Source of the DNA: Bifidobacterium apousia
GTDB lineage: Bacteria; Actinomycetota; Actinomycetes; Actinomycetales; Bifidobacteriaceae
Direction: 5' to 3'
Assembly: GCF_007559275.1 (NCBI RefSeq)
Contig: NZ_VMHK01000006.1
Span: forward strand, 1-64,000
DNA length: 64,000 bases
Part shown: positions 18,679 through 28,458 of the stretch, one piece after another
How the letters are laid out: every line of letters starts with the position of its first letter
Numbering within the stretch: the first letter of the stretch is position 1
Notes under the pieces: model-generated
Databases searched by the model: none
What the model saw: only the letters and a program-made list of their open reading frames with translations
Told to the model about the DNA's origin: nothing
Made by a program: the position numbers and the translations under genes

Positions 18679-20258
18679 CCTGTATCGATCAGCGCCGCCT
18701 TGAGGTTGGAGGCCGAAACCGCAACCAGGGGTCTTGATAGGCGGCGCAGTTGCTTGCCGTCCTGGTTGACGGTCTGGATCGTATCCATGGCTGGCACCTT
18801 GCCTTGGCTGTTGAGCCCGACACAGGCCTTGGCAATATCAGCCGCAAGCCCCAGTCTGTCCTCCAGACCAGTCATCCACTGCCGTCCGTCCACGATTTGA
18901 GGGATGTTGTCTACGTAGGCGCCGTATCCACTGATGATGGGCCAGGCAGCATGGTCGTCCGAGGGTGTGGAATCCTGGGTCCTGCCCGTGCCCTGTGAAG
19001 GATCCGCCTGCGACCTTGTCGGATTCTGCGCTGTAGGACTCTGAGCGGGTTTGGGCACGCGCTTCCGGTGCAGATCCTGGCGACCGACCATGGATCCCAC
19101 AATGCCTGATATTGAGATCTCTGGGTTGACGTCCGCTGAAGAACCCCGATATCCCAGATCCCCGAGCTCAGAGACCACACCGGAAACAATGAAATCGTTC
19201 ATGGCCAGAATGCCGTCCACCTCAGTGTGGGTCTTGGCGCCATCGTTCGTGGCCAGGCGGGTCGCCAGCTCTTTGCCGGTAGCCGAGGCGTCCTTGCCTG
19301 GATCAAAGGCGATCGCCTGCCAGTCCTTCTCGGTGCTGTCTGCCGTCAGGAGCCCCGAGGGGCTGACAGCCCGTCCATCTTTGAAATAGGGCCCCAGCAC
19401 CTGCCAGATGCCAGCGAAAGCCTGGGCGGGGAAGGAATGCTGTTCATCCTGATCCTCTTGCTGGTTCTGCCCAGCCTGGCCGGTGTCAACGCCCTTGTCA
19501 GCAGGGGATGCATCGGATGATGCATCAGCTGTCCGGTTCGGCAGCAGAATCTCGATGCGGCAGGGGTTGTCCTTGCTGGCCTTGTCCAGCTCCAGCTTGC
19601 TGGCCAGCTTGTCCGCCTGCATCTGACCGATGGCCCGTGCATCAGACAATTGCACGAACAGATCCGGTTGGATTCCCGGCACCTGGTTGGCCAGCAGGAC
19701 CACATGCATGCCCGCGCCCGCAGCCAGCCGCAGAGACGAGACCAGACGTGCGCGCGCCTTGTCTTTGGCATCGGCATCCAAAGACTTGCTGATATAGTCG
19801 CCATACTGGCGGGTGATGGAATCCGGCGAGGTCATGGGTGCCACCACCAGTGTGGTCGGCTCTGAAGTCTTCCCGGCCTTGCGCTCCGAAAGACGGTTGA
19901 CCAGGTAATCCTGCAGCTCCTTGCTTTGATCCTCCAGATTCCCGCTGGTGTAGGCATCGATGTGTTTATCGGAAAGATGCTCCTTGGCCAGTGCCGCCTT
20001 AAGCTCAGGAACCAGCGCGGCCCACTTGTTGATGGGCGTGTGCTGGGAGAGGGTGATGCCGTCGGAGGGAGTGAAAATGGCCACCCGACCGGGGACCTCA
20101 GCGGCCGCTGTGGTTCCCTGGCTCTGTGAGGCGCTCGGAGACTGTTGTCCACTGCCCGAGGCCGGACCACCGCAAGCAGCAGCCGAGGCTACCATGGCCA
20201 GGCCTGCCAGCAGGGCCAGCAAGCTGGACAAACGCCGTGCAAAGCCGGTCTTCTTCAC
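18648..20258 (-). CDS. Periplasmic-binding-protein-like lipoprotein
   Basis: The 536-residue precursor has a signal peptide with lipobox-like ASAAACGG, then a Ser/Gln-rich spacer. The two-lobed domain resembles sugar-binding proteins of the ribose/xylose (Peripla_BP_4) type: GRVAIFTPSDGITLS, later QMQADKLASKLELDK, and DGILAMNDFIVSGVVSELGDLG. The start is GTG at 20258, preceded by GAAGGAGCG; the frame extends 35 codons upstream without homology. The protein is longer than usual for the family because of Ser/Asp/Gln-rich insertions. No permease or ATPase gene lies nearby, so it may be a sensor or serve a distant transporter. Confidence 0.75.
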   Translation of the reverse strand: MKKTGFARRLSSLLALLAGLAMVASAAACGGPASGSGQQSPSASQSQGTTAAAEVPGRVAIFTPSDGITLSQHTPINKWAALVPELKAALAKEHLSDKHIDAYTSGNLEDQSKELQDYLVNRLSERKAGKTSEPTTLVVAPMTSPDSITRQYGDYISKSLDADAKDKARARLVSSLRLAAGAGMHVVLLANQVPGIQPDLFVQLSDARAIGQMQADKLASKLELDKASKDNPCRIEILLPNRTADASSDASPADKGVDTGQAGQNQQEDQDEQHSFPAQAFAGIWQVLGPYFKDGRAVSPSGLLTADSTEKDWQAIAFDPGKDASATGKELATRLATNDGAKTHTEVDGILAMNDFIVSGVVSELGDLGYRGSSADVNPEISISGIVGSMVGRQDLHRKRVPKPAQSPTAQNPTRSQADPSQGTGRTQDSTPSDDHAAWPIISGYGAYVDNIPQIVDGRQWMTGLEDRLGLAADIAKACVGLNSQGKVPAMDTIQTVNQDGKQLRRLSRPLVAVSASNLKAALIDTGYIKPADAGL

Positions 20259-20464
20259 GTTCGCTCCTTCATTCCGACAAAGCCCGACTCTGGCCGGGTC
20301 CCGAGCAACCATTCTATGGGCTCTCGGGCAGGAGCGTATGAAGGGTCGATGTTTCGCGTACACGGTCCTCGCCGATGGGACTGACAGTGCAGGCGGATCT
20401 GAGGAGATTCACCGCCTGCAAGAACCTTGTGCAATGGCAGGAGATAGTGGTTTTGTCCGATCTG

Positions 20465-21724
20465 CTAGTCTGCTTTGGCTGTCTTGCGCCCCCTGGTCTC
20501 TGCAGGACCTGAAGCCATACGCTCGGCAAGTGCATGGTCCAAGGCGTCCATGAACCCGTCGGTGTCCAGCCAAGGCTGATCAGGACCTACCAGACTGGCA
20601 AGATCCTTGGTCATGCGACCGGCGCGCACGGTCTCGATGACTACGGATTCCAGTGTTTGCGCGAACTCGGCCACTTTGGGTGTGTCATCCAGTCGCGCCC
20701 GCTGCCTGAGCCCTCCGGTCCAGGCGAAAATGGAGGCGATCGGGTTGGTGGAGGTGGTTTCCCCCTTGAGCCAGCGCCGGTAATGCCTGGTCACGGTCCC
20801 ATGGGCGGCCTCGGCCTCTACCGTCTGCCCGTCGGCCGTCATCAGCATGGAGGTCATGAGGCCCAGGGATCCGAACCCTTGAGCAATTGCATCGGACTGG
20901 ACATCGCCGTCGTAGTTCTTGCAGGCCCAGACATAGCCGCCTTGCCACTTGAGCGAGGAGGCCACCATGTCGTCGATCAGTCGATGCTGGTAGGTCAGCC
21001 CCTCTTGCTCGAACCGACTCTGGTACTCCTGCTCATAGACCTGGGCGAAAATATCCTTGAAGCGGCCGTCGTAGGCCTTGAGGATGGTGTTCTTGGTGCT
21101 CAGGTAGACCGGATAGTGCCTCTGCAGGGCATAGTTGAAGCAGGAGCGGGCGAAGTCGCGGATGGAGTCGTCAAGGTTGAACTGGACCTGGGCCACGCCT
21201 GGACCTGGGTAGACCGTCACCTCGCGGGTCACCGGGTCGCTCCCGTCTTCAGGGGTGAAGACGACGCTCAGCTTTCCCGGCCCTGGAACAGTGAAATCGG
21301 TAGCCTGGTATTGGTCGCCGAAGGCATGGCGCGCCACCACGATGGGCTTGGACCATCCGGGAACCAGCCGGGGGATGTTGTCGATGACGATGGGCTCACG
21401 GAAGATGGTTCCGCCAAGAATGTTGCGGATGGTGCCGTTGGGCGACTTCCACATGCGTTTGAGACCGAATTCCTGCACCCTAGCCTCGTCAGGGGTAATA
21501 GTGGCGCATTTGACGCCCACATGCTCGCGCTGAATGGCCTGGGCCGCCTGCACGGTGACCTTGTCGTCGGTGGCGTCCCTGTTGCGGATGCCCAGGTCGT
21601 AGTAGTCCAGGTCCACATCCAGGTAGGGCAGAATCAGCCGTTCCTTGATCATTTTCCAGATGACCCGGGTCATTTCGTCACCGTCGAGCTCGACGATGCG
21701 TCCCTTCACGGCGATCTTCTCCAT
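20465..21724 (-). CDS. icd: Isocitrate dehydrogenase (NADP+)
   Basis: The 419-residue protein is a eukaryotic-type (homodimeric, subfamily II) NADP-dependent isocitrate dehydrogenase, converting isocitrate to 2-oxoglutarate and CO2. It starts [13 protein letters not shown] and contains the substrate-binding [18 protein letters not shown]. It also has the NADP and metal region [21 protein letters not shown] and [11 protein letters not shown]. In bifidobacteria, which lack a full TCA cycle, the step supplies 2-oxoglutarate for glutamate synthesis. It is transcribed divergently from guaB3, with about 160 bp between them. Confidence 0.95.
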   Translation of the reverse strand: MEKIAVKGRIVELDGDEMTRVIWKMIKERLILPYLDVDLDYYDLGIRNRDATDDKVTVQAAQAIQREHVGVKCATITPDEARVQEFGLKRMWKSPNGTIRNILGGTIFREPIVIDNIPRLVPGWSKPIVVARHAFGDQYQATDFTVPGPGKLSVVFTPEDGSDPVTREVTVYPGPGVAQVQFNLDDSIRDFARSCFNYALQRHYPVYLSTKNTILKAYDGRFKDIFAQVYEQEYQSRFEQEGLTYQHRLIDDMVASSLKWQGGYVWACKNYDGDVQSDAIAQGFGSLGLMTSMLMTADGQTVEAEAAHGTVTRHYRRWLKGETTSTNPIASIFAWTGGLRQRARLDDTPKVAEFAQTLESVVIETVRAGRMTKDLASLVGPDQPWLDTDGFMDALDHALAERMASGPAETRGRKTAKAD

Positions 21725-21887
21725 GGCGGCCTCCTAACAGTGGGCGGGTCGGGGGCCGGATCCTGCTCCCGGTGCCGCAGTTGCGCTCGCGAACAGTTCT
21801 ATCCCAAGTTTGTTACTCTCTGTTCCCCTGCTCGTAACCCGTTCGTAGCAAGCCGGAGCGTCATCATGAGGCGCTAGGCTGGCAGAC

Positions 21888-23012
21888 ATGACACAGGAAA
21901 TCGAAATCGGTCTCGGCAAGAAGGCCACGGTGGCCTACACGCTCGATGATGTCTCCATACTCCCTTCCAGAAGGACCCGGGATCCCCAGGATGTTTCCAC
22001 GGCCTGGCAGGTGGATGCCTACGAGTTCGACCTGCCTCTGCTGGCGGCGCCCATGGACTCGGTGACCAGCCCTGAGACGGCCATTGCCCTGGGACGATTG
22101 GGCGGACTGGGTGTGCTGGACCTGGAGGGGCTGTGGACCCGATACGAGGATCCGCGCCCCCAGCTGGACCGGATAGCCCATGCCTCGCCAGAGCAGGCGA
22201 CCGGGGTCATTCAGGAGGCCTACCGTGAGCCGGTCAAGGCGGAGCTGATCACCCGCCGTCTGCAGGAGATTCGCAAGGCCGGGGTCACGGTGGCCGGAGC
22301 CCTGTCCCCTCAGCGCACCCAGGAGTTCTATACCACTGTGGTCGATGCGGGTGTGGACCTCTTTGTGATCCGAGGAACGGCAGTCTCGGCCGAACACGTC
22401 TCCACCAGCCATGAGCCCTTGAATTTGAAGAAGTTCATCTACGACCTGGACGTGCCGGTCATCGTCGGCGGGGCCGCCACCTACCAGGCTGCCCTGCATC
22501 TGATGCGCACCGGTGCTGCCGGGGTGCTGGTCGGATTCGGCGGGGGAGCCTCCTCAACTGACTCCGCCACCGTCGGAATTCAAGCCCCGATGGCCACGGC
22601 CATCTCGGATGTAGCCGAGGCGCGTCGTGACTACTTGGACGAGTCCGGTGGACGCTACGTTCAGGTTATCGCCGACGGGGAGACTGGCACCTCGGGTTCC
22701 TTTGTCAAGGCCTTGGCCATGGGGGCCGACGCGGTCATGCTGGGCACGCCTTTGGCCAAGGCCAAGGAGGCTCCCGGCCAGGGCATGCATTGGGGGGCCG
22801 AGGCTCATCATCCTGAACTGCCTAGGGGTCGCAGGGTCCAGGTAGGTCAGGTGGGGAGCTTGGAGCGCATACTCTTCGGCCCCAGCGACCGCACCGACGG
22901 CAGTCTGAATCTGATCGGGGCCCTGCGCCGGGCCATGGCTTCCACCGGTTATGTGGATGTCAAGAACTTCCAGAAGTGCCGTGTGGCAGTGACCCCCGCC
23001 CCCCGCTGCTGA
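21888..23012 (+). CDS. guaB3: GuaB3-family IMP dehydrogenase-related protein
   Basis: The 374-residue TIM-barrel protein belongs to the IMPDH/GMP reductase superfamily and opens TLDDVSILPSRRTRDP. It has no CBS-domain insertion. The active-site loop that in IMPDH reads GSICTT is GGGASSTDSATVG, so the catalytic cysteine is absent. The family is common in actinobacteria beside the true guaB, and I cannot infer its reaction from sequence alone. The C-terminal GRRVQVGQVGSLERILFGPSDRTDG is typical of the group. A long perfect stem-loop follows the gene. Confidence 0.85.
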   Translation: MTQEIEIGLGKKATVAYTLDDVSILPSRRTRDPQDVSTAWQVDAYEFDLPLLAAPMDSVTSPETAIALGRLGGLGVLDLEGLWTRYEDPRPQLDRIAHASPEQATGVIQEAYREPVKAELITRRLQEIRKAGVTVAGALSPQRTQEFYTTVVDAGVDLFVIRGTAVSAEHVSTSHEPLNLKKFIYDLDVPVIVGGAATYQAALHLMRTGAAGVLVGFGGGASSTDSATVGIQAPMATAISDVAEARRDYLDESGGRYVQVIADGETGTSGSFVKALAMGADAVMLGTPLAKAKEAPGQGMHWGAEAHHPELPRGRRVQVGQVGSLERILFGPSDRTDGSLNLIGALRRAMASTGYVDVKNFQKCRVAVTPAPRC

Positions 23013-23055
23013 GCAGAATAGGGCATTCACGGTTCAGTTATCCACAATCCGCATC

Positions 23056-23096
23056 AAGGCCGGTTCAGGTTGACCACATTCCTGAACCGGCCTTTA
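23056..23096. terminator. 14-bp perfect stem-loop after guaB3
   Basis: AAGGCCGGTTCAGG pairs perfectly with CCTGAACCGGCCTT across an 11-nt loop, 44 bp after the guaB3 stop. The T run is short (TTTA), so termination is likely but not certain. An operator role for the next gene cannot be excluded. Confidence 0.7.
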
Positions 23097-23211
23097 CAAT
23101 CCCTCGGTGCATTCCTACTCTGGACGTAATCGCTGTCGTTGCGTCGGTTGCCCAGTGCGCCTCGCCGGCATGGGAGGGGGAACAAGCACATCGGAGTGCG
23201 AGGAGAGAAGT

Positions 23212-23766
23212 ATGACGGAGTATATGGATCTGGCACCGGTCTGGGATCACGATCGAGCAACCGAGGAGTCGACAGGGCAGGAGATCGGCGGCTGGTGGCC
23301 GTCAACCTGTACGCAGGTGCCGCTGGGGCTCGGCGACATCAATTTGACCGTGCGAACGGTCAACTTCATTCGGCCGGGGGATGCTGCCGGACATGAGGGT
23401 CTGTCGGCGGATCTCAAGCGTATTCTTGTCAACCTGTGCGCCTTAGCATCCAGGGTCTTCGATGTGTTGCGGGGTCGTTTGCCTATGAAGAACCTGGACC
23501 GTGTGCTTAACCGCGTCTGCATGGAACGATTGGCTCTGCTGGCCCAGTTGCTGCGGGATCGGCATCTGGGCATGGTCCGCACGGCGGATCATGCCGGCAT
23601 GACTTACCTGCCGCTTATTCCTAAACTGGTCGAGATCTACCGCGTAGACCGTGACCGGTACGAAACCACCATCGGATTTCTGGTCGGCGAGCGCACTGTG
23701 CTGACCAACCTGATCGTCGCCAGAAGCGGTTCGCGCTGGGTTTGCGTCCGCTTCGACATGGGCTAG
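23212..23766 (+). CDS. Rv3235-like conserved actinobacterial protein
   Basis: The 184-residue protein has no signal peptide or membrane segment. Residues 60-184 match the general pattern of the Rv3235 family: a helical block (LKRILVNLCALASRVFDVLRG, then LARL-type repeats) and a C-terminal strand-rich part ending RWVCVRFDMG. Family function is unknown. The start at ATG 23212 follows GAGGAGAGAAG; the frame extends upstream without support. It lies between guaB3 and the second acyl-CoA synthetase, 26 bp before the latter. The family assignment is from memory of pattern and is moderate. Confidence 0.6.
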   Translation: MTEYMDLAPVWDHDRATEESTGQEIGGWWPSTCTQVPLGLGDINLTVRTVNFIRPGDAAGHEGLSADLKRILVNLCALASRVFDVLRGRLPMKNLDRVLNRVCMERLALLAQLLRDRHLGMVRTADHAGMTYLPLIPKLVEIYRVDRDRYETTIGFLVGERTVLTNLIVARSGSRWVCVRFDMG

Positions 23767-23792
23767 GCGGCGGCTTTGGCGGGGTGACCCAT

Positions 23793-25787
23793 ATGATGGT
23801 GGGTATGTTGCGTGAATATACGGTCGAGCTTCAACACCCGACGACGGACAAGGACACCATCTATTCACTCCTGGCAAAACGCACCGCCCGCGACCCTGAG
23901 GAGCTGGTTGCCCAGTGGCAGGATCCCATGACCAGAAACTGGCACGATGTCAAGGCCGGGCAGATGTCCGCACGGGTTCGCGCCGTGGCCAAGGGCATGA
24001 TGGCTCTGGGCGTGGAAAAGGGCAGCACCGTGGTCATCTATGCCTCCACCAGCTACGACTGGGGGGTCACGGACTTCGCCTGCGCCGCCATCGGTGCGGT
24101 CTCGGTGCCCATCTACGAGACCGACTCGCCCACCCAGGCCCAGAAGATCGTTCAGGACGTGGACTGCGTCCTGGCCTTCGCCGGCGACTCAGAGCATGCG
24201 CAGATCCTGGAGCAGGTCCGGGGATCCTCGCCCAAGCTCAAGTACGTCTTCAATTTCGAAGCCGGGGGCCTGAACGCAGTCAGTGAATTCGGCCAGGGAA
24301 TCGAAGACGAGCGCCTGGATCAGGCCATTGCCCAGGTCAAAGCCGACGATCTGGCCACCATCGTCTACACTTCTGGCTCAACTGGGGAGCCCAAGGGTGC
24401 CATGCTCTCCAACCGGAATTTTGTCCATATCGTCTTCGTGGGCTGGGATGTGCTCTACCACATGCTGGCAGCACCCTCCCGCCTGATGCTCTTCCTGCCC
24501 CTGGCCCACTGCTTCGCCCGTTACATCCAGTACGTGGCCATCGGCGCCCAGGGCGTGGTCGGATACGTCTCCAACGCCAAGCACCTGCTGACTGATCTGC
24601 GCACCTTCCGGCCCACCTATCTGCTGGGCGTGCCCCGCGTCTTCGAGAAGGTCTACAACGCCGCCTCGCAGAAGGCCGGCACAGGTCTGGCCGGCAAGGT
24701 CTTCGCCAAGGCCACCAAGCACTTCATCAAGTGGTCCAAGGACGAGCAGGAGGGGAGTGGCCATTCGCTCCTGACGCGCCTGGCCCACGCCTTTTACACC
24801 AAGACCGTCGGCAACACGATCGAGTCCGCCCTGGGCTCCAACCTGAGTTACCTGGCCTGCGGCGGCGCGCCCATGAATGCCGACCTGGCCCACTTCTTCA
24901 ACGGGATCGACGGGATCACCTTCATTCAGGGCTATGGGATGACCGAGACGGCGGCCCCCTGCATCGTCAACTTCGAAGATGCCAACGAGGTCGGCTCGGT
25001 CGGCCGTCCTGGCTCGGGCATCACGGTCAGGCTGAGCGACGACGATGAGCTCCTGGTCAAGGGCCCCAGTGTCTTCATGGGCTACTACCACCAGCCCGAG
25101 CTGGATTCCACCGTGCTCGACAAGGACGGCTGGCTGCACACCGGCGACCTGGCCCAGATCGACGACCAGGGTTTCGTCTTCATCACCGGCCGGAAGAAGG
25201 ACGTCATCATCACCGCCGGCGGCAAGAACGTGAGCCCGGCGCCTTTGGAGGATGTCATCAGCACCTGCCCCATAGTCTCCCAGGCCGTGGTCGTGGGCGA
25301 CGGCAGGCCCTTCGTGGGCGCCCTGGTCACCCTGGATGCCGGCATGCTCAGGTCCTGGCTGACCTCCCAGGGCCTGGACGCTGACATGAGCATGGAGCAG
25401 GCCAGCCATAACGATGCCATCCATGCCTTCATCCAGCAATATGTGGACAAGGCCAACTGCAACGTCTCACGGGCCGAGTCGGTGCGCAAATTCCTGGTGC
25501 TGGACAAGGACTTCAGCCAGGAGGACGGCACCCTGACCCCCAGCCTGAAGGTCGTGCGGCCCGAGGTGCTCAGCCAGTACGCTGAACTCGTGGACAAGGT
25601 CCTCTATGCGCCCAGGACGCCCGCCAAGCCCGCCGCCAAGGAGAACGACATCGTCAGCAGGGCACGGACCACCATGAGCGATTCCCTGGCCAGCATGACC
25701 GGACGCAAGCGTGATGGCCACCAGGAGGAGCAAACAGACCAAGAGGACGAGAAGGACGGCCGTGACGGCCGGAATGACGAGGAGTAA
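23793..25787 (+). CDS. Long-chain fatty-acid--CoA ligase (AMP-forming), paralogue 2
   Basis: The 664-residue enzyme is the same type as the ligase at 16843. It has P-loop YTSGSTGEPKG near residue 193, GYGMTET near residue 380, GWLHTGDLAQID and GRKKDVIITAGGKNVSP. It differs by a charged, Lys/Asp/Glu-rich C-terminal tail of about 60 residues (TSNxT-free, ending in repeated KD/RD). The start at 23793 follows GGGGTGA; ATGs at 23796 and 23805 are alternatives. The next gene, def, begins 3 bp after its stop. The two ligases probably supply acyl-CoA or acyl-AMP for lipid metabolism, though chain-length preference is unknown. Confidence 0.9.
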   Translation: MMVGMLREYTVELQHPTTDKDTIYSLLAKRTARDPEELVAQWQDPMTRNWHDVKAGQMSARVRAVAKGMMALGVEKGSTVVIYASTSYDWGVTDFACAAIGAVSVPIYETDSPTQAQKIVQDVDCVLAFAGDSEHAQILEQVRGSSPKLKYVFNFEAGGLNAVSEFGQGIEDERLDQAIAQVKADDLATIVYTSGSTGEPKGAMLSNRNFVHIVFVGWDVLYHMLAAPSRLMLFLPLAHCFARYIQYVAIGAQGVVGYVSNAKHLLTDLRTFRPTYLLGVPRVFEKVYNAASQKAGTGLAGKVFAKATKHFIKWSKDEQEGSGHSLLTRLAHAFYTKTVGNTIESALGSNLSYLACGGAPMNADLAHFFNGIDGITFIQGYGMTETAAPCIVNFEDANEVGSVGRPGSGITVRLSDDDELLVKGPSVFMGYYHQPELDSTVLDKDGWLHTGDLAQIDDQGFVFITGRKKDVIITAGGKNVSPAPLEDVISTCPIVSQAVVVGDGRPFVGALVTLDAGMLRSWLTSQGLDADMSMEQASHNDAIHAFIQQYVDKANCNVSRAESVRKFLVLDKDFSQEDGTLTPSLKVVRPEVLSQYAELVDKVLYAPRTPAKPAAKENDIVSRARTTMSDSLASMTGRKRDGHQEEQTDQEDEKDGRDGRNDEE

Positions 25788-25790
25788 GCA

Positions 25791-26273
25791 GTGGCGATTC
25801 GTACAATCAGAGTGGTTCCCGATCCGGTTTTGCGCACCCCCTGCGATCCTGTGACCAGCATCACCCCGGCTGTGCGCAGTCTGGTCCGTGACCTGGTGGA
25901 CACCGTCGACGATCCCGGCAGGGCAGGCTTGTCGGCCAACCAGATCGGGGTGGGCCTGCGCGTCTTCTCGTACAATATTGGCGGCAAGGTGGGCTACATC
26001 ATCAATCCGGTCATCGACAAGACCTCCGGCGAGCAGTATGGCGAGGAGGGATGCCTGTCCCTGCCCAACCTCTGGTATCCGACCAGGCGGGCCGACTACG
26101 CCCGAGCCCACGGCATCGACTTGGATGGCAAAACAGTGACCCTCGAGGGCCATGGCATCATGGGGCGGATGATCCAGCACGAGTGCGATCATTTGGACGG
26201 CCATGTCTATGTGGATCGGCTGGAGAGCGACGTTCGCCGCAAGGCCATGCAGCAGCTGAGATCAGCCAGGTAG
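25791..26273 (+). CDS. def: Peptide deformylase
   Basis: Def removes the formyl group from the initiator Met of new proteins. The 160-residue length is normal. The three signature motifs are present: motif 1 as GLSANQIGV, motif 2 as EEGCLSLP with the metal-binding Cys, and motif 3 as QHECDHLDG with the HExxH zinc/iron site. Translation starts at GTG 25791, three bases after the ligase stop, so the two are probably co-expressed. Confidence 0.95.
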   Translation: MAIRTIRVVPDPVLRTPCDPVTSITPAVRSLVRDLVDTVDDPGRAGLSANQIGVGLRVFSYNIGGKVGYIINPVIDKTSGEQYGEEGCLSLPNLWYPTRRADYARAHGIDLDGKTVTLEGHGIMGRMIQHECDHLDGHVYVDRLESDVRRKAMQQLRSAR

Positions 26274-26288
26274 GCAGAGGGCGAACAC

Positions 26289-26317
26289 GATACCCGAGGT
26301 CATTGGCCTTGGGTATC
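26289..26317. promoter_or_regulatory. 11-bp stem-loop between def and rpsB
   Basis: GATACCCGAGG pairs with CCTTGGGTATC (one G-T pair) across a 7-nt loop. There is no T run. It may terminate def or lie in the rpsB leader, whose remaining 180 bp show no other recognisable element. Confidence 0.4.
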
Positions 26318-26498
26318 ATGGTAATTCGGCGTGTCATTGCGCAGGTCCGCTGTCACGGGTGGGCAGGCGCGCCAAGAGTATTCCCGAACACACGCCGCAA
26401 ATTCGCGCCATGTCCGCGACGTCCTGTGTCGGTCGGCTCCTCGGAGTTGCACGCAGGTGCACATGGCCAGGCAATAACCGACAATGAAAGGTACGGAC

Positions 26499-27368
26499 AT
26501 GGCACAGATCACCATGAGCGAAATGCTGAAGGCCGGCGTCCACTTCGGACACCAGACCCGTCGTTGGAACCCCAAGATGAAGCAGTACATCCTGACGGAG
26601 CGCAACGGCATCCACATCATCAACCTCTTCAAGTCGCTCGGTCTGATCGACCAGGCCTATGACTTCATCAAGCAGACCGTGGCCCACAACGGCACCGTGC
26701 TCTTCGTGGGGACCAAGAAGCAGGCCCAGGAGGCCATCAAGGCCCAGGCCACCCGGGTGAACATGCCCTACGTCTCCGAGCGCTGGCTGGGCGGCATGCT
26801 GACCAACTTCCAGACCGTGACCAAGCGGGTCGGCCGCTTGAAGGAACTGGAGGAGATGGACTTCGACGACGTGCACGGCTCGGGGTTGACCAAGAAGGAG
26901 CTGCTGCTCCTGCGGCGCGAGAAGGACAAGCTGGAGCGCCAGCTGGGCGGCATCCGCAACATGAACCGCACCCCCTCGGCCCTGTTCGTGGTGGACATCA
27001 ACAAGGAGGCCCTGGCGGTCTCCGAGGCCAACAAGCTGGGCATCCCGGTTGTGGCCCTGGTGGACACCAACACGGATCCTGAGCTCGTCACCTACCCCAT
27101 CCCGGCCAACGACGATGCCATTCGCGGCGTCGAGCTGCTGACTCGGCTCATGGCTGATGCCGTGGCCGACGGTCTGCTGGAGCGCTCCGGCAAGGCTGCC
27201 AAGACCGAGGAGGCCTCCGACCAGCCCATGGCCGAGTGGGAGAAGAACCTGCTGGAGAACAAGGACGGACAGCCGCAGGAGCAGGCCCAGGAGACCGCCC
27301 AGGCTCCCCAGGCCGAGCAGCCTGCGCAAGAGCAGCAGGAGACCCCCGCTGCCGATCAGGCCGCCTGA
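26499..27368 (+). CDS. rpsB: 30S ribosomal protein S2
   Basis: S2 is an essential protein of the small ribosomal subunit. The 289-residue product begins with the classic [20 protein letters not shown] and keeps the conserved core through [15 protein letters not shown]. Beyond the core it carries a Gln/Glu/Ala-rich C-terminal tail of about 60 residues, typical in kind for actinobacteria. The start at 26499 is preferred over ATG 26484 because homology begins at MAQITM and AAAGG precedes it. It is followed by tsf after 26 bp, the usual pairing. Confidence 0.97.
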   Translation: MAQITMSEMLKAGVHFGHQTRRWNPKMKQYILTERNGIHIINLFKSLGLIDQAYDFIKQTVAHNGTVLFVGTKKQAQEAIKAQATRVNMPYVSERWLGGMLTNFQTVTKRVGRLKELEEMDFDDVHGSGLTKKELLLLRREKDKLERQLGGIRNMNRTPSALFVVDINKEALAVSEANKLGIPVVALVDTNTDPELVTYPIPANDDAIRGVELLTRLMADAVADGLLERSGKAAKTEEASDQPMAEWEKNLLENKDGQPQEQAQETAQAPQAEQPAQEQQETPAADQAA

Positions 27369-27394
27369 ACCTGGCATCTAGATAGGAGAGTTTT

Positions 27395-28249
27395 ATGGCA
27401 AAAATCACCGCTGCACTGATCAAGGAGCTGCGTGACCAGACCGGCGCCGGCATGATGGACGTCAAGAAGGCCCTGACCGAGGCCGAGGGCGACATGGCCC
27501 GCGCCAAGGAGATCATCCGCGCCACCGGAATCCAGGCCGCAGGCGCCCGTGAGGGCCGCAAGGCTCAGGAGGGCCTGATAGCCTCCACCGTCGTCGAGGG
27601 CGGACAGGGCCAGATCGGCTATGCCGTCGAGCTCAACTCCGAGACCGACTTCGTGGCCAAGACCCCTCAGTTCATCGAGTTCGGCCAGGAGGTCATCGAC
27701 GACGTGGCCAAGGCTGATGCCTCCAACGCCGAGCAGGTCGATGCCGCTCCATCCAAGTCCGGCACCGTCAAGGAGACCGTTGAGGAGGCTGGCGCGCTCT
27801 TCCATGAGCACGTCAAGGTCGGCCAGGTGGCCCGGGTCGAAGGTCCCCGTGTGGAGATCTACGCCCACCGCAAGTCCGTGGAGATGCCCCCATCCATCGT
27901 GGCCATGATCGCCACTGATGAGGCCGGCGCCCAGGTGGCCCATGAGGTGGCCCTGCAGATCTCCGCCATGAGCCCCAAGTGGCTCAGCCGCGAGGATGTG
28001 CCCGCCGACGTGGTGGAGTCCGAGCGCCGCGTGGCCACCGAGAAGTCCCAGGCTGAAGGCAAGCCCGAGAAGATCATTCCCAAGATCGTCGAGGGGCGTC
28101 TGAACGCCTTCTTCAAGGAGACCGTCCTGCTGGAGCAGCAGTACGTCAAGGACACCTCCAAGACCATTGGCGATCTCTTCAAGCAGGCTGGCGGCAAGGC
28201 TCTGGCCTTCGCCCGTCTCGAGGTCGGCAAGGGCGACGAGGAGGAGTAG
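27395..28249 (+). CDS. tsf: Elongation factor Ts
   Basis: EF-Ts exchanges GDP for GTP on EF-Tu. The 284-residue protein starts with a UBA-like N-terminal domain, including LRDQTGAGMMDVKKALTEA. It then has the conserved YAVELNSETDFVAKTPQF core that contacts EF-Tu, and ends with the dimerisation subdomains. AGGAGAG gives a strong ribosome site. It forms an operon with rpsB and is followed by a terminator before pyrH. Confidence 0.97.
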   Translation: MAKITAALIKELRDQTGAGMMDVKKALTEAEGDMARAKEIIRATGIQAAGAREGRKAQEGLIASTVVEGGQGQIGYAVELNSETDFVAKTPQFIEFGQEVIDDVAKADASNAEQVDAAPSKSGTVKETVEEAGALFHEHVKVGQVARVEGPRVEIYAHRKSVEMPPSIVAMIATDEAGAQVAHEVALQISAMSPKWLSREDVPADVVESERRVATEKSQAEGKPEKIIPKIVEGRLNAFFKETVLLEQQYVKDTSKTIGDLFKQAGGKALAFARLEVGKGDEEE

Positions 28250-28329
28250 CCCAGCAATGTACTTGAGTTGCCTGGCCTGATCCTGCCTGAGGGATAGGCA
28301 GGCGACCCGCATTGATGGCAATTGACAGT

Positions 28330-28364
28330 GGGGGAGTGGCTTTCGTGGCCGCTCCCCTTCTTTT
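28330..28364 (+). terminator. Rho-independent terminator after tsf
   Basis: GGGGGAGTGGC pairs with GCCGCTCCCC across a short loop, followed by TTCTTTT. It lies 80 bp past the tsf stop. Confidence 0.85.
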
Positions 28365-28458
28365 GCCCCGAGCCTGCTCGAGGAGGGGTTGTCGCCCAGC
28401 CCCGGTACCCTATTAGCGGCGTATTCCGCCTGTCATCATGTTTGGAGAAAGGGCTTTT

